Assembly: GCA_032160545.1 (NCBI GenBank)
Contig: JAVHVN010000044.1
Coordinates: forward strand, 42,769-106,768
From: DATGFB01 sp032160545
GTDB lineage: Bacteria > Actinomycetota > Actinomycetes > Mycobacteriales > Jatrophihabitantaceae
Length of the DNA: 64,000 bases
Direction of reading: 5' to 3'
Positions 38,605 through 47,827 of this stretch are shown in pieces (position 1 is the stretch's first letter; the number at the start of each line of letters is the position of its first letter). The notes beneath the pieces were generated by a model, which did no database searches, was not told the DNA's origin, and saw nothing but the letters and a program-made list of their open reading frames with translations. The translations under genes and the position numbers were made by a program.

Positions 38605-40880
38605 TGGCCGTCCCTTCCTCCACGGTCCGGCTGCAGGTCCGCGCGTCGTTCGACCTCGATGCCGCTGCGGCGGTGTGCGGGTACCTGGCATCGCTCGGCA
38701 CCGGGGCGGCGTACCTGTCACCGTTGCTGCCGTCGGCGGCCGGGTCCGAACACGGGTACGACGTGGTCGCCTTCGACACGGTCGACGCCGCTCGGGGCGG
38801 GTCGCGGGGCTGGTCCCACCTGGTGACGGCCGCCCGCGAGCACGGCCTCGACGTCGTGGTCGACATCGTCCCGAACCACACCGGTGTCGCCGACGCGGCC
38901 GAGAACCCCGCATGGTGGGACGTCCTGCGGCTGGGGCAGGCCTCGCCGTACGCGTCGTGGTTCGACATCGACTGGACGCCGGGCAAGGTGCTGTTGCCCG
39001 TCCTCGGCGACGAGTTCAGCCCGGACGAGCTGACGATCCAGGACGGGGAGCTGCGGTACTACGAACACCGGTTCCCGATCAGCCCGGGTTCCGGACCGCT
39101 CGCCGGGGAGTCGGCCACCGACGTGCTCGAGCGGCAGCACTATCGGCTGGCGAACTTCCGGCTCGCCGACACCGAGCAGAACTACCGGCGCTTCTTCGCG
39201 GTCACGACGCTCGCCGGGTTGCGGGTGGAGGACCCAGCGGTCTTCGACGCCACCCACGCCGAGATCCTGCGCTGGGTCGAGCGCGATGGCATCGCCGGGC
39301 TGCGGGTCGATCACCCGGACGGGTTGGTCGACCCGTCCGAGTACCTGGCCCGGCTGCGGGAGCTCGCCGGCCCGGACTCGTGGATCACCGTCGAGAAGAT
39401 CCTCGAACCGGGCGAGGAGCTTCCTCCGGAGTGGCCCGTGGACGGCACCACCGGGTACGACGCGCTCACCGAGGTGAACAACGCCTTCGTCGATCCCGAC
39501 GGCGAGGCGCCGCTCGACGCGCTCTACCGCGAGCTGACCGGCGACGACGCCGGCCTGCACGAGCACGTCAGGCGGGGCAAGGAGCTCGCTGTCAACACGA
39601 TCCTGCGGGCCGAGGTGAACCGGCTGGCCCGGCTCGTCCCTGGCGTCGAGCGGGCCGACGAGGCCCTCGCCGCCCTGCTCGTCGCCTTCCCCGTGTACCG
39701 CTCGTACCTGCCGATTGGGGCCGAGCACCTCGCGCAGGCGATGGAGACCGCACGCTCGGCACGTCCCGACCTCGCCGATGCGATCGCCTCGCTGACACCA
39801 CGCCTGACCGATCCCGCGGACGAGCTGTGCCGGCGCTTCCAGCAGCAATCGGGTGCGGTGATGGCGAAAGGCGTCGAAGACACCGCCTACTACCGGTACA
39901 CGCGGTTCATCGCGCTCAACGAGGTCGGCGGCGACCCGTCGACTTTCGGCACGCCACCCGACCACTTCCACGCGGCGCAGGCGCGCCGGCAGGAAGTCGC
40001 CCCGCGCAGCATGACCACGCTGTCGACGCACGACACCAAGCGCGGAGAGGACGTCCGCGCGCGGCTAGCCGTGCTGGCCGAGGTCCACGACGAGTGGGCG
40101 GAGCTGGTTCGACGGCTCATGCGCCGCGCACCGATCCGCGACCCGAGCTTCGCCTACCTGCTGTGGCAGACGTTCGCCGGCGCCGGGCTCGTCGAACGCG
40201 AGCGAATGCATGCGTACGCCGAGAAGGCCATGCGCGAGGCGGCGCAGAGCACGACCTGGATCGACCCCGACGCGCGGTTCGAGGCCACGGTGCAGGCCGC
40301 GGTCGACGCGGCGTACGACGACGCCGCCGTGGGCGAGCCGCTGCGGGCGTTCGTCGCGCGGATCACGCCGTACGGCTGGTCGAACTCGCTCGGGCAGAAG
40401 CTGGTTCAGCTGACGATGCCTGGCGTGCCAGACGTCTACCAGGGCACCGAGTTCTGGGACGATTCGCTCGTCGATCCCGACAATCGCCGCTCGGTCGACT
40501 TCAGCGTGCGCGCCGCGGCCCTCGCCGAGCTCGATTTCGCTGCGGACGCACCGCCGGTCGACGCCAGCGGCCGGGCCAAGCTCTGGGTGGTCTCGCGGGC
40601 GCTGCGGCTGCGGCGGGACGAACCGCAACGGTTCGGGTCGTACACGCCGCTGCAGGCGGACGGCCGTGCGGCGGATCACGTTCTCGCGTTCGACCGCGGC
40701 GGCGCGCTCACCGTCGCGACGCGGCTGCCGGTCCGGCTCGAGCGCGCCGGTGGATGGCAGGACACGACGCTCGAGCTGGGGGCCGGGGCGACCGACGTGC
40801 TCACGGGACGGGCGTTCGGCGCCAAGGCCGAGGTGGCCGACGTGCTGTCGCGGTACCCGGTGGCGCTGCTGGCACGCTGA
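38604..40880 (+). CDS. treY: Malto-oligosyltrehalose synthase
   Basis: Converts the reducing end of maltodextrins to alpha,alpha-1,1-trehalose. The 758-aa GH13_26-type protein has IVPNHTG (89-95), GLRVDHPDGL (232-241, nucleophile D236), ITVEKILE (acid E264) and the late STHDTKRGED that is typical of TreY. GTG at 38604 overlaps the glgX stop by one base. The stop is 5 bp before the stop of the convergent PPK2 gene. treZ, the next step, is on the same strand beyond PPK2. Confidence 0.95.
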   Translation: MAVPSSTVRLQVRASFDLDAAAAVCGYLASLGTGAAYLSPLLPSAAGSEHGYDVVAFDTVDAARGGSRGWSHLVTAAREHGLDVVVDIVPNHTGVADAAENPAWWDVLRLGQASPYASWFDIDWTPGKVLLPVLGDEFSPDELTIQDGELRYYEHRFPISPGSGPLAGESATDVLERQHYRLANFRLADTEQNYRRFFAVTTLAGLRVEDPAVFDATHAEILRWVERDGIAGLRVDHPDGLVDPSEYLARLRELAGPDSWITVEKILEPGEELPPEWPVDGTTGYDALTEVNNAFVDPDGEAPLDALYRELTGDDAGLHEHVRRGKELAVNTILRAEVNRLARLVPGVERADEALAALLVAFPVYRSYLPIGAEHLAQAMETARSARPDLADAIASLTPRLTDPADELCRRFQQQSGAVMAKGVEDTAYYRYTRFIALNEVGGDPSTFGTPPDHFHAAQARRQEVAPRSMTTLSTHDTKRGEDVRARLAVLAEVHDEWAELVRRLMRRAPIRDPSFAYLLWQTFAGAGLVERERMHAYAEKAMREAAQSTTWIDPDARFEATVQAAVDAAYDDAAVGEPLRAFVARITPYGWSNSLGQKLVQLTMPGVPDVYQGTEFWDDSLVDPDNRRSVDFSVRAAALAELDFAADAPPVDASGRAKLWVVSRALRLRRDEPQRFGSYTPLQADGRAADHVLAFDRGGALTVATRLPVRLERAGGWQDTTLELGAGATDVLTGRAFGAKAEVADVLSRYPVALLAR

Positions 40881-40885
40881 GCGCG

Positions 40886-41725
40886 TCAGTTCGGTGGCTG
40901 CAAGCGAACCCGTTGGGCGTCGATGTCGAAGTCCGGCTGCGGCCACCGCGGATCGAGCTCGGTCATGGTCTCGAGCAGCAGCCGGGCGACCGCCCAGTTG
41001 CGATACGGCTTGGAGTCGGCGGGTACGACGTACCACGGCGCCGCCGCAGTGTTGCATCGTTCGAGCGCGGCCTCGTACGCGATCATGTACTCCGACCAAT
41101 GCCTGCGCTCGTCGACGTCCACGGGGTTGAACTTCCACCGCTTCTCGGGGTCGTCCAGCCGGGCGAGCAGCCGCTCGCGCTGGGTGTCGTAGGAGATGTT
41201 CAGGAAACACTTGACGATCGTCGTCCCGGCCGCGGCGATCTCGGCCTCGAAGGCATTGATCTCGTCGTAGCGCGACTCCCATTCGGCCGGCGGCACGAGC
41301 TCGTGCACCCGGACGATCAGGACGTCCTCATAGTGAGACCGGTCGAACACCCCGACGGTTCCCGCCGGGGGGAGCTGCCGCCGGATCCGCCAGAGGAAGT
41401 GGTGCTTGCGCTCCTCCTCGGTCGGTGCCTTGAACGCGTGGTACCGCACGCCCGAGGGCCGCATCGTGCGCACGACGTGGTCGGTCGTGCCGCCCTTGCC
41501 CGAGGTGTCCATGCCTTGAAGGACGAGCAGCACGCGGCGGCTGCTACCGGCGTTGGCCTCGGCGAACAGCCGTTCCTGCAGGTCGGCGAGCTCATCTGCC
41601 TCGCTATCGGTGAGCCTGACCTTGCCCTTCTTCGACGGCGCGAGCGGCATCGTGTCCGTCGCGTAACCGGCGAGCGGCACCGGCCCCGGTGGGACCCGCA
41701 GCACATCGCGCAGGGACTGTTTCAC
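40886..41725 (-). CDS. ppk2: Polyphosphate kinase 2 family protein
   Basis: PPK2-type phosphotransferase of 279 aa that moves phosphate between polyphosphate and nucleotides or AMP. The Walker A region GMDTSGKGGT (71-80), FDRSHYEDVL with the catalytic Asp and Arg, and WKFNPVD match PPK2. The length and SLRDVLRVPPG opening suit the class that uses ADP or AMP. The GTG start at 41725 lies only 20 bp from the treZ GTG on the other strand. It interrupts the trehalose genes and is the only minus-strand gene between glgX and the peroxidase. Confidence 0.92.
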   Translation of the reverse strand: MKQSLRDVLRVPPGPVPLAGYATDTMPLAPSKKGKVRLTDSEADELADLQERLFAEANAGSSRRVLLVLQGMDTSGKGGTTDHVVRTMRPSGVRYHAFKAPTEEERKHHFLWRIRRQLPPAGTVGVFDRSHYEDVLIVRVHELVPPAEWESRYDEINAFEAEIAAAGTTIVKCFLNISYDTQRERLLARLDDPEKRWKFNPVDVDERRHWSEYMIAYEAALERCNTAAAPWYVVPADSKPYRNWAVARLLLETMTELDPRWPQPDFDIDAQRVRLQPPN

Positions 41726-41745
41726 CCTTCCGACCCTAGGGCAGG

Positions 41746-43467
41746 GTGGACGTCGTGACGGCGATACGAGTGTGGGCACCGGATGTCGACCGCATGGCGG
41801 TGCAGACGTCCGAGGCGACCACCGCACTGGAGGCGGCCGACGAGGGCTGGTGGACCGGGCCGGAGCTCGAGACCGGCACCGACTACGCCTTCCTTCTCGG
41901 CGACGACCCCGAACCCGTGCCCGACCCCGCGTCGCGCTGGCAGCCCGACGGGGTCCACGGCCGCAGCCGCGTCTACGACCAGGGCCGATACGTGTGGCAG
42001 GACGCCTCGTGGCGGGGACGGGACCTGCTCGGCGCGATCGTCTACGAGCTGCACGTGGGCACATTCACGCCCGGAGCGACCTTCGAGAGCGCCATCGAGC
42101 GGCTAGACCATCTGGTACAGCTCGGCGTCACCCATGTCGAGCTGCTGCCGGTGAACGACTTCAACGGCGTCTGGAACTGGGGCTACGACGGGGTGCTCTG
42201 GTACGCGGTGCACGAGGCGTACGGCGGCCCCGACGGAATGAAACGGTTCGTCGACGCCTGCCACGCGCGCGGGCTGGCCGTCGTCCTCGACGTCGTCTAC
42301 AACCACCTCGGCCCGTCCGGCAACTACCTGCCCCGCTTCGGCCCGTATCTGAAGTCGGGGCGCAACACGTGGGGCGACCTGGTCAACGTGGAGGAGCCGG
42401 CGGTGCGCCGGTTCATCATCGAGAACGCGCTCATGTGGCTTCGCGACTTCCACGTCGACGCGTTGCGGCTGGACGCGGTGCACGCCCTCGTCGACGCGTC
42501 CCCCACGCACGTACTCGCCGAGCTGGCGTCGGAGGTCGAGGCGCTGGCTGCAGCGGCCGGCCGCCCGCTCGTCTTGATCGCCGAGTCGGACCTGAACGAC
42601 CCGGTCATGATCGGCCCGCGGCCGGCCGGCTACGGCCTGACGGCGCAATGGGACGACGACGTGCACCACGCCCTGCACTCGCTGCTCACCGGCGAGACCC
42701 AGGGCTACTACTGCGACTTCGGGTCGCTGTCGGTGCTTGCCAAGGTCATGACGTCGGCGTTCTTCCACGACGGGACGTACTCGACGTTCCGGGGCCGCAG
42801 CCACGGCAAGCCGGTCGACCGCGAACACACTCCGGGGTACCGCTTCGTCGTCTGCCTGCAGAACCACGACCAGGTCGGCAACCGGGCGGTCGGCAACCGC
42901 CTGCCCGAGCTCACCTCGCCGGGGTTGCTCCGGGTCGGCGCGGTGCTGCTGCTGACGTCGCCGTTCACTCCGATGCTCTGGATGGGCGAGGAGTGGGCCG
43001 CCTCGACCCGGTGGCCCTTCTTCACCTCGCATCCCGAGCCGGAACTCGCCGAGGCGACGGGCAAGGGACGGATCGAGGAGTTCGCGACCCACGGCTGGGA
43101 CGTGGCGCAGATGATCGACCCGCAGGATCCGGAGGCTTACCGGTCCGCGGTCCTGAAGTGGGACGAGCTGGCCGAGCCGGTCCACGCGTCGATGCTGCAG
43201 TTCTACCGGGGACTGATCGCACTGCGGGCCGCTGAGCCGGACCTGCGCGACGCGTCGCTCGCAGCGGTACGAGTCGAGTACGACGAGGACGCCCGCTGGC
43301 TGGTGATCCATCGCGGGGCCTTCCGCGTCGTCGCCAACCTCAGTGCCGACAAGCAGGACCTGCCCGTGCCGGGTGCGGAGATCGTGTTTGCTACGGCGGA
43401 GGCGACCGTCGGCTCGGACGCGGTGTCGCTGCCGGGCGAGTCGGCGGCGATCGTGCGGGTGAGGTGA
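41746..43467 (+). CDS. treZ: Malto-oligosyltrehalose trehalohydrolase
   Basis: Releases trehalose from maltooligosyl-trehalose made by TreY. The 573-aa protein has an N-terminal CBM48-like domain (about 5-85), GH13 catalytic motifs YNHLGPSGNYL (185-195), ALRLDAVHAL (239-248, nucleophile D243) and LIAESDLND (acid E280), and a C-terminal beta domain. FTPMLWMGEEWAA is characteristic of TreZ. The GTG start has GGGCAGG just upstream. It overlaps the start of the peroxidase region but not its chosen ATG. Confidence 0.94.
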   Translation: MDVVTAIRVWAPDVDRMAVQTSEATTALEAADEGWWTGPELETGTDYAFLLGDDPEPVPDPASRWQPDGVHGRSRVYDQGRYVWQDASWRGRDLLGAIVYELHVGTFTPGATFESAIERLDHLVQLGVTHVELLPVNDFNGVWNWGYDGVLWYAVHEAYGGPDGMKRFVDACHARGLAVVLDVVYNHLGPSGNYLPRFGPYLKSGRNTWGDLVNVEEPAVRRFIIENALMWLRDFHVDALRLDAVHALVDASPTHVLAELASEVEALAAAAGRPLVLIAESDLNDPVMIGPRPAGYGLTAQWDDDVHHALHSLLTGETQGYYCDFGSLSVLAKVMTSAFFHDGTYSTFRGRSHGKPVDREHTPGYRFVVCLQNHDQVGNRAVGNRLPELTSPGLLRVGAVLLLTSPFTPMLWMGEEWAASTRWPFFTSHPEPELAEATGKGRIEEFATHGWDVAQMIDPQDPEAYRSAVLKWDELAEPVHASMLQFYRGLIALRAAEPDLRDASLAAVRVEYDEDARWLVIHRGAFRVVANLSADKQDLPVPGAEIVFATAEATVGSDAVSLPGESAAIVRVR

Positions 43468-43523
43468 GGCTCGCAGGGGCAGCAGTGCTGCCGGAGACGA
43501 CCGGACAGGTCGATGATGTCAGC

Positions 43524-44441
43524 ATGACGGTGCAACCCGGCGTGTTCGCTCTCGGAACGACCGAGCACGGTTACCTCGAGTTCGAGCTGCGACCGGGGGC
43601 CGATGCGCGATCCGCCATCAGCGCCGCCGCCGCTGTGGCGCGCGAGCTGAGCACGACCGCCGGGGTGAACGTCGTCGTGGGGGTACGGCCGTCGCTGTGG
43701 CGCGCCGTCGCGAACGAGGACGAGGTTCCCGCCGGGGCCGAGGACTGGCGCGAGGATCTGGTCGGCCCCGACGGGTTCACCATGCCCGCCACCCAGCACG
43801 ATCTCTGGTGCTGGATAGCGGGCGGCACCCTGACCGCGGTCTTTGATACCGGCCGGTTCGCGGTCCAGACGTTGGCGCGGCTCTGCGAACTGCGCCGTGA
43901 GACCACCGGTTGGCTCTACCGCAACGATCGCGACCTGACCGGGTTCATCGACGGCACCGAGAACCCGTCGTTGATCGAGGCGCCGGACGTGGTCGGCGTG
44001 CCGGAGGGTCGGCCGGGTGCCGGCAGCACCGTCGTGCTGCACCAGCTGTGGCGACATGACTCGACCCGCTGGGAGTCCCAGCCCGTCGAAGCGCAGGAGC
44101 GCGCGATGGGGCGCCGCAAGTCCGACAGCACCGAGCTGGCCGAGGACGAGATGCCAGCTGACGCGCACGTCGCCCGCACCAGCCTCGAGGTGGACGGCGA
44201 GGAACTGCCGATCTTTCGGCGCAACGTCGCCTACGGCGGCATCACCGACCACGGCACCGTCTTCGTCGGTTTCAGCCGTGACCAGTGGCGGCTGGCCGAG
44301 ATGCTGCGGCGGATGGCCGGCAGCACCGACGGCGTCCGGTGTGCGCTCACGCGTTTCGTCATCCCGCTGACCGGTGCGTACTACGTCGTGCCGTCGGTCG
44401 AGGCGCTCGGCCGGGTCGCGGCAGAAGACCCTCCGGGATGA
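43524..44441 (+). CDS. Dyp-type peroxidase
   Basis: Heme peroxidase of 305 aa in the dye-decolourising family. The distal motif GFIDGTENP (140-148, with catalytic D143) and the proximal heme ligand H215 in ADAHVARTS are present, plus the downstream RRNVAYGG. There is no Tat signal at the N-terminus and no obvious encapsulin-targeting tail, so it appears cytosolic and free. The ATG at 43524 is favoured because MTVQPGVFALGTTEHGYLEF is the fold start; an upstream GTG at 43464 overlaps treZ by 4 nt and would add 20 residues. It may share the treZ transcript. Confidence 0.9.
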   Translation: MTVQPGVFALGTTEHGYLEFELRPGADARSAISAAAAVARELSTTAGVNVVVGVRPSLWRAVANEDEVPAGAEDWREDLVGPDGFTMPATQHDLWCWIAGGTLTAVFDTGRFAVQTLARLCELRRETTGWLYRNDRDLTGFIDGTENPSLIEAPDVVGVPEGRPGAGSTVVLHQLWRHDSTRWESQPVEAQERAMGRRKSDSTELAEDEMPADAHVARTSLEVDGEELPIFRRNVAYGGITDHGTVFVGFSRDQWRLAEMLRRMAGSTDGVRCALTRFVIPLTGAYYVVPSVEALGRVAAEDPPG

Positions 44442-44511
44442 CCTTGCGCTGCATCCTCGGCGACCGGCGCCGGCGGTATTTGCGCTGACCCGGGTCGGGC
44501 CGCCGCCCGCC

Positions 44512-45324
44512 CTAGCCGCGCCGGCCGAGTGCCACGAAGCCCGGCGCGAACACGGTCGGACGGACCTGCGCTGTGTCGGCCCTCTCGAAGGCGGCACCCC
44601 AGCACTCGACGTCGGCTCGCGTGACGGTGCCCTGGGCGATCATCGCCTCCCGCGCCGCCCACGCCGGCGGGCGCATCCCCGGCGGCATCGTCAGGATGGT
44701 GTACGTCCCGGAGAAGTGCACGAGATCGAGGCCGGCGACCGTCAGCAGCTTGCCGAGCCGCAGGCCGACGGACGGGTCGTTGCCCAGTGAGCGGTGGAAC
44801 GCCGAGTAGCGCTCCACCAGGCCGTCGAGGTCGGGGTCCGCGTCCAGAATGCGGATGCCGGTGAGGTCGACGTCGACGAGGTACACGGCGCCCCCGTCGT
44901 GGACGAGCGACGCGAGATGGTCGACGATGCGCTGCTCCTCGCCGCCGTTGTGCGCGAGCACGTGCCGCAGCATGGCGACGTCGAACGAGCGCTCCGGCAG
45001 CCCGGTGTCCGTCGCCGTGCCGTGGCGCACCTCGACATTGCCGAGACCGGTCTGCTCGACCAAGTGCCGGGCCGCGGCCAGCGCCTGCTCCTCGCGCTCG
45101 ACGGCCACCACCCGGCCGGACGGCCCGACGAGCCGGCCCAGCTCGACGCTCATCGCCGCCGGGCCGCACCCCACGTCGGCCACGACAGCGCCGTCGGTGA
45201 TGCCCGCCGCAGCGAGCTGCGCGGCCTCCAGGACCAGCGCCTGCTGAGCCATCATGCGATAGCGGGCGATTTCGGCGTCGCTCACCGCCAGGGTGTAGTC
45301 CGCCATCGCCACAGCATCAGTCAC
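44512..45324 (-). CDS. Class I SAM-dependent methyltransferase
   Basis: Methyltransferase of 270 aa. Motif I VVADVGCGPAAMSVELG (about 47-63), an acidic second strand end VVAVEREEQ, and a DVAMLRHVLAHNGG post-II segment match class I enzymes of the UbiE type. The substrate cannot be told. The start is ATG at 45324; a second ATG at 45306 (MADYTL) is possible. It overlaps the stop of the upstream EcsC-like gene by 8 bp, so this and the next two minus-strand genes form one unit. The convergent gap to the peroxidase is 70 bp. Confidence 0.82.
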   Translation of the reverse strand: MTDAVAMADYTLAVSDAEIARYRMMAQQALVLEAAQLAAAGITDGAVVADVGCGPAAMSVELGRLVGPSGRVVAVEREEQALAAARHLVEQTGLGNVEVRHGTATDTGLPERSFDVAMLRHVLAHNGGEEQRIVDHLASLVHDGGAVYLVDVDLTGIRILDADPDLDGLVERYSAFHRSLGNDPSVGLRLGKLLTVAGLDLVHFSGTYTILTMPPGMRPPAWAAREAMIAQGTVTRADVECWGAAFERADTAQVRPTVFAPGFVALGRRG

Positions 45325-46021
45325 GAACCGGGTGCACGTCCACGATTCGGGGCGGGAACTTCGCGGGTGCAGGCCCGAACGCCGAACGCGCGGCCTTGAC
45401 GGCGGTCTTGGCCAGTGCCGCGTTGCCCGCCGCTCCGATGCCGACGCCGATGCCCAGCGGCAGCGCCCGGCCCACGAGCAGGGCGCCCTGGCGGGACGCG
45501 AACCGCGTCAGCAGCAGCTGGCCGAGCCGGCCGTTGATGCCGACGATCTTCTCCCGCGAGTTGGATCGCCCGATCACCTGCGCCCAGTGCGGCGAGACGC
45601 CGGCTGCCCCGGCGATCGCCGCGCCTGCGCCTTCCCCCACCAGCACCGACAGCACGAGCGCGCGCCGAAGGTCGGGATCGCTGACCGGCAGCCCGTGGAT
45701 CTCGGCGACACCCAGCACGTACATGGCGGTTGCGGAGACGAAGGCGGTGATCTCGGCAGCCCCCGAGGCGATCGCGGCGGCCGTCCCCGCGCCGGGGACC
45801 GCAGCGGCCGCCCCCGACGCGCCGCCGATCGCGATGACCGCGGCCCGGTAGCGACGCTCGAGTTGGTCGATCACCTCGGCCGGTGTGGCGTTCGGCTGCT
45901 TCCCCCGCATCCGGTCGAGATAGCCCAGCACGACCGGACGCTGGATCCGAAGCGCCTGGTCGAGGGCATTGTCGAGCGCAGCCTCCACGCCTGCGGGCAG
46001 ACGGATCTTCTTTCTACCCAC
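45317..46021 (-). CDS. EcsC-like/unknown membrane-associated protein
   Basis: A 234-aa protein with long Ala/Gly-rich hydrophobic stretches (AAVIAIGGASGAAAAVPGAG and later GRALPLGIGVGIGAAGN), which could be membrane helices or a packed helical bundle. YRAAVIAIGGASG and ALVLSVLVGEGAG resemble EcsC-family proteins, whose role is poorly known. GTG at 46021 is chosen because GGAGG precedes it at good spacing. It overlaps the zapE stop by 8 bp and the methyltransferase start by 8 bp. No catalytic motif is visible. Confidence 0.55.
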   Translation of the reverse strand: MGRKKIRLPAGVEAALDNALDQALRIQRPVVLGYLDRMRGKQPNATPAEVIDQLERRYRAAVIAIGGASGAAAAVPGAGTAAAIASGAAEITAFVSATAMYVLGVAEIHGLPVSDPDLRRALVLSVLVGEGAGAAIAGAAGVSPHWAQVIGRSNSREKIVGINGRLGQLLLTRFASRQGALLVGRALPLGIGVGIGAAGNAALAKTAVKAARSAFGPAPAKFPPRIVDVHPVRD

Positions 46022-47060
46022 TGGGCACCTCCGCCGTTCCACCGAGCCGGGTCAAGGCGACGAGCCGGCTGATCGCGCGCCGGTACTTCTTGCGATACCC
46101 ACCTGCGAGCATGTCTGCGTCGAAGATGCCGTCGAGTGGAACGCCCGACGTGACGAGGGGGGTCTGCCGGTCGTAGAGGCGGTCGGCGAGCACGACGAGC
46201 CGCAGCGCGACGTTCTGGTCCGGCGCGGGCGTCACGCCGAGCAGGTGCACCGCGGTCACGCCGTCGACGAGGGCCCCGTAGCGCGACGGGTGCAGCGCGG
46301 CGAGGTGGCGCAGCAGCGCGTCGAAGTCGTCCAGGGTCGCGCCGGGCAGCGCCTCGGCCAGCGCGCGCACCTCGTCGTCGGGAGGTGGTGCGGGGGCGGG
46401 CGGCAGACCGCGATGCCGGTAGTCCGGCCCGTCGACCCGCACCGCGGTGAACCGCGCGGCCAGGCCCTGGATCTCACGCAGGAAGTCCTCGGAGGCGAAC
46501 CGTTCCGCGCCCAGCCGGTCGGGCAGGGTGTTCGAGGTCGCCGCGAGGGCGACGCCGTGCTGGGCGAGGCTGCCCAGCAAGGTCGAAATGAGAACGGTGT
46601 CGCCCGGGTCGTCCAGTTCGAACTCGTCGATCGCGAGCAGCCGCATGCCGCTCATCGCCTCGACCAGGCTCTGGAAGCCGAGGGCGCCGGCCAGGTGCGT
46701 CAGCTCGACGAAGGTGGCGTACGCCTTCGGCGTCGGCGCTTCGTGCCACAGCGACGCCAGCAGGTGCGTCTTGCCGACGCCGAACCCGCCGTCGAGGTAC
46801 ACCCCCCGGGACGGTGCGGGCGCACGGCGGCGCAGCAGTCCACCGCGAGGCGGCGGCCGGCGCAGTTCCGTCGCGAAGCCCCGCAGCGCCTCGAGGGCGG
46901 CCGCCTGGGTGGGCTCGGCCGGATCCGGCAGGTAGGAGCCGAACCGAACGCCGGCGAACAGCGGCGGCGGCACCAGCCCGGCGATGAGCTGCTGCGGTGT
47001 CACCACCGCAGCGCGGTCGACGAGGCGGGCAGGCACGGATATCGAGCCTACTGACGGCAC
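46014..47060 (-). CDS. zapE: Cell division protein ZapE (AFG1-family ATPase)
   Basis: AFG1/ZapE-type P-loop ATPase of 348 aa, linked to division and membrane protein quality control in other bacteria. Walker A GGFGVGKTH (91-99), a Walker B LLAIDEFELDD near 140-150 and a sensor segment ALAATSNTLPDRLG are clear. RFASEDFLREI and RRAISRLVALT near the C-terminus fit the family. The start is ATG at 47060, nearly back to back with the RibD-like gene (8 bp). Downstream it overlaps the EcsC-like gene. Confidence 0.9.
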   Translation of the reverse strand: MPSVGSISVPARLVDRAAVVTPQQLIAGLVPPPLFAGVRFGSYLPDPAEPTQAAALEALRGFATELRRPPPRGGLLRRRAPAPSRGVYLDGGFGVGKTHLLASLWHEAPTPKAYATFVELTHLAGALGFQSLVEAMSGMRLLAIDEFELDDPGDTVLISTLLGSLAQHGVALAATSNTLPDRLGAERFASEDFLREIQGLAARFTAVRVDGPDYRHRGLPPAPAPPPDDEVRALAEALPGATLDDFDALLRHLAALHPSRYGALVDGVTAVHLLGVTPAPDQNVALRLVVLADRLYDRQTPLVTSGVPLDGIFDADMLAGGYRKKYRRAISRLVALTRLGGTAEVPSG

Positions 47061-47068
47061 GTGCTGAG

Positions 47069-47809
47069 ATGACTGGCATGCGCGCCCTGCTGCCCGAGCC
47101 CGCCGATGACGTCGACGTGCACGAGTACTACGCCCGCGAGTGGCTCGACACGGGCGCAGTGCGCGTCGACTTCGTCAGCAGCCTCGACGGCGCCGCGACG
47201 GCCGGCGGGGTTTCGCGCGGACTTCAGACGCGGGGCGACAACCGGGTGTTCGCCGCGATGCGCGACCTCGCCGACGTGGTCCTCGTCGGGGCCGGCACCG
47301 CGCGCACCGAGCGCTACGCCGGGATCCGGCTCAGCGATCGGCGCCGCTCATGGCGCCGCGACGCCGGGCTTGACGTCGAGCTGCCCACGGCGGTGCTCAC
47401 CCGTCATCTCGAGCTGGATCCGGACTCCCCGCTGTTCACGGGCCCTGTCCGCACGATCGTGCTCACCTGCGCGGCATCGGACCCCGACCGGCGGGCCGAG
47501 CTGCAGCGGGTGGCCGACGTGGTCCTCGTCGGTGACGACGCCGTCGACCTCCACGCGGCGCGCGGCGCGCTGGAGGACCGCGGGCTGCGCCGGATCCTCT
47601 GCGAAGGGGGTCCGACCCTGTTCGGCGAACTCTGCGCCGCCGGGGTCGCCGACGAGCTGTGCCTGAGCGTCTCGCCACTCGTCGTCGGTCCCGGGCCGGG
47701 ACGGATCGTCGCAGGCGGGGCGTGGGACGGGCCGCCCGGTCGCGTCGAACTGGTGCACCTGCTCGAGGAGGACAGCGCGCTGTTCGGCCGCTACCGGCTC
47801 ATCCGGTAG
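47069..47809 (+). CDS. Pyrimidine reductase family (RibD C-domain) protein
   Basis: Dihydrofolate-reductase-like fold of 246 aa of the RibD C-terminal type. VDFVSSLDGAATAGG (about 29-43), DVVLVGAGTARTERYAG and LCEGGPTLFGELCAAG are the usual signatures of this NADPH-binding domain. No deaminase half is present. These stand-alone forms are reductases of unknown substrate. The ATG at 47069 is used; one at 47078 is equally possible. It diverges from zapE with 8 bp between the starts. Confidence 0.85.
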   Translation: MTGMRALLPEPADDVDVHEYYAREWLDTGAVRVDFVSSLDGAATAGGVSRGLQTRGDNRVFAAMRDLADVVLVGAGTARTERYAGIRLSDRRRSWRRDAGLDVELPTAVLTRHLELDPDSPLFTGPVRTIVLTCAASDPDRRAELQRVADVVLVGDDAVDLHAARGALEDRGLRRILCEGGPTLFGELCAAGVADELCLSVSPLVVGPGPGRIVAGGAWDGPPGRVELVHLLEEDSALFGRYRLIR

Positions 47810-47827
47810 CGCGCAGCGCCGCCGCCC

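Noticed and set aside
36529..38913. 794-codon open frame on the minus strand over glgX
   Set aside because: Antisense to glgX with all catalytic residues; no family pattern of its own.
38594..41758. 1054-codon plus-strand frame over treY and PPK2
   Set aside because: It is treY read in another frame; composition is almost entirely Arg/Ala/Gly and it crosses the PPK2 gene.
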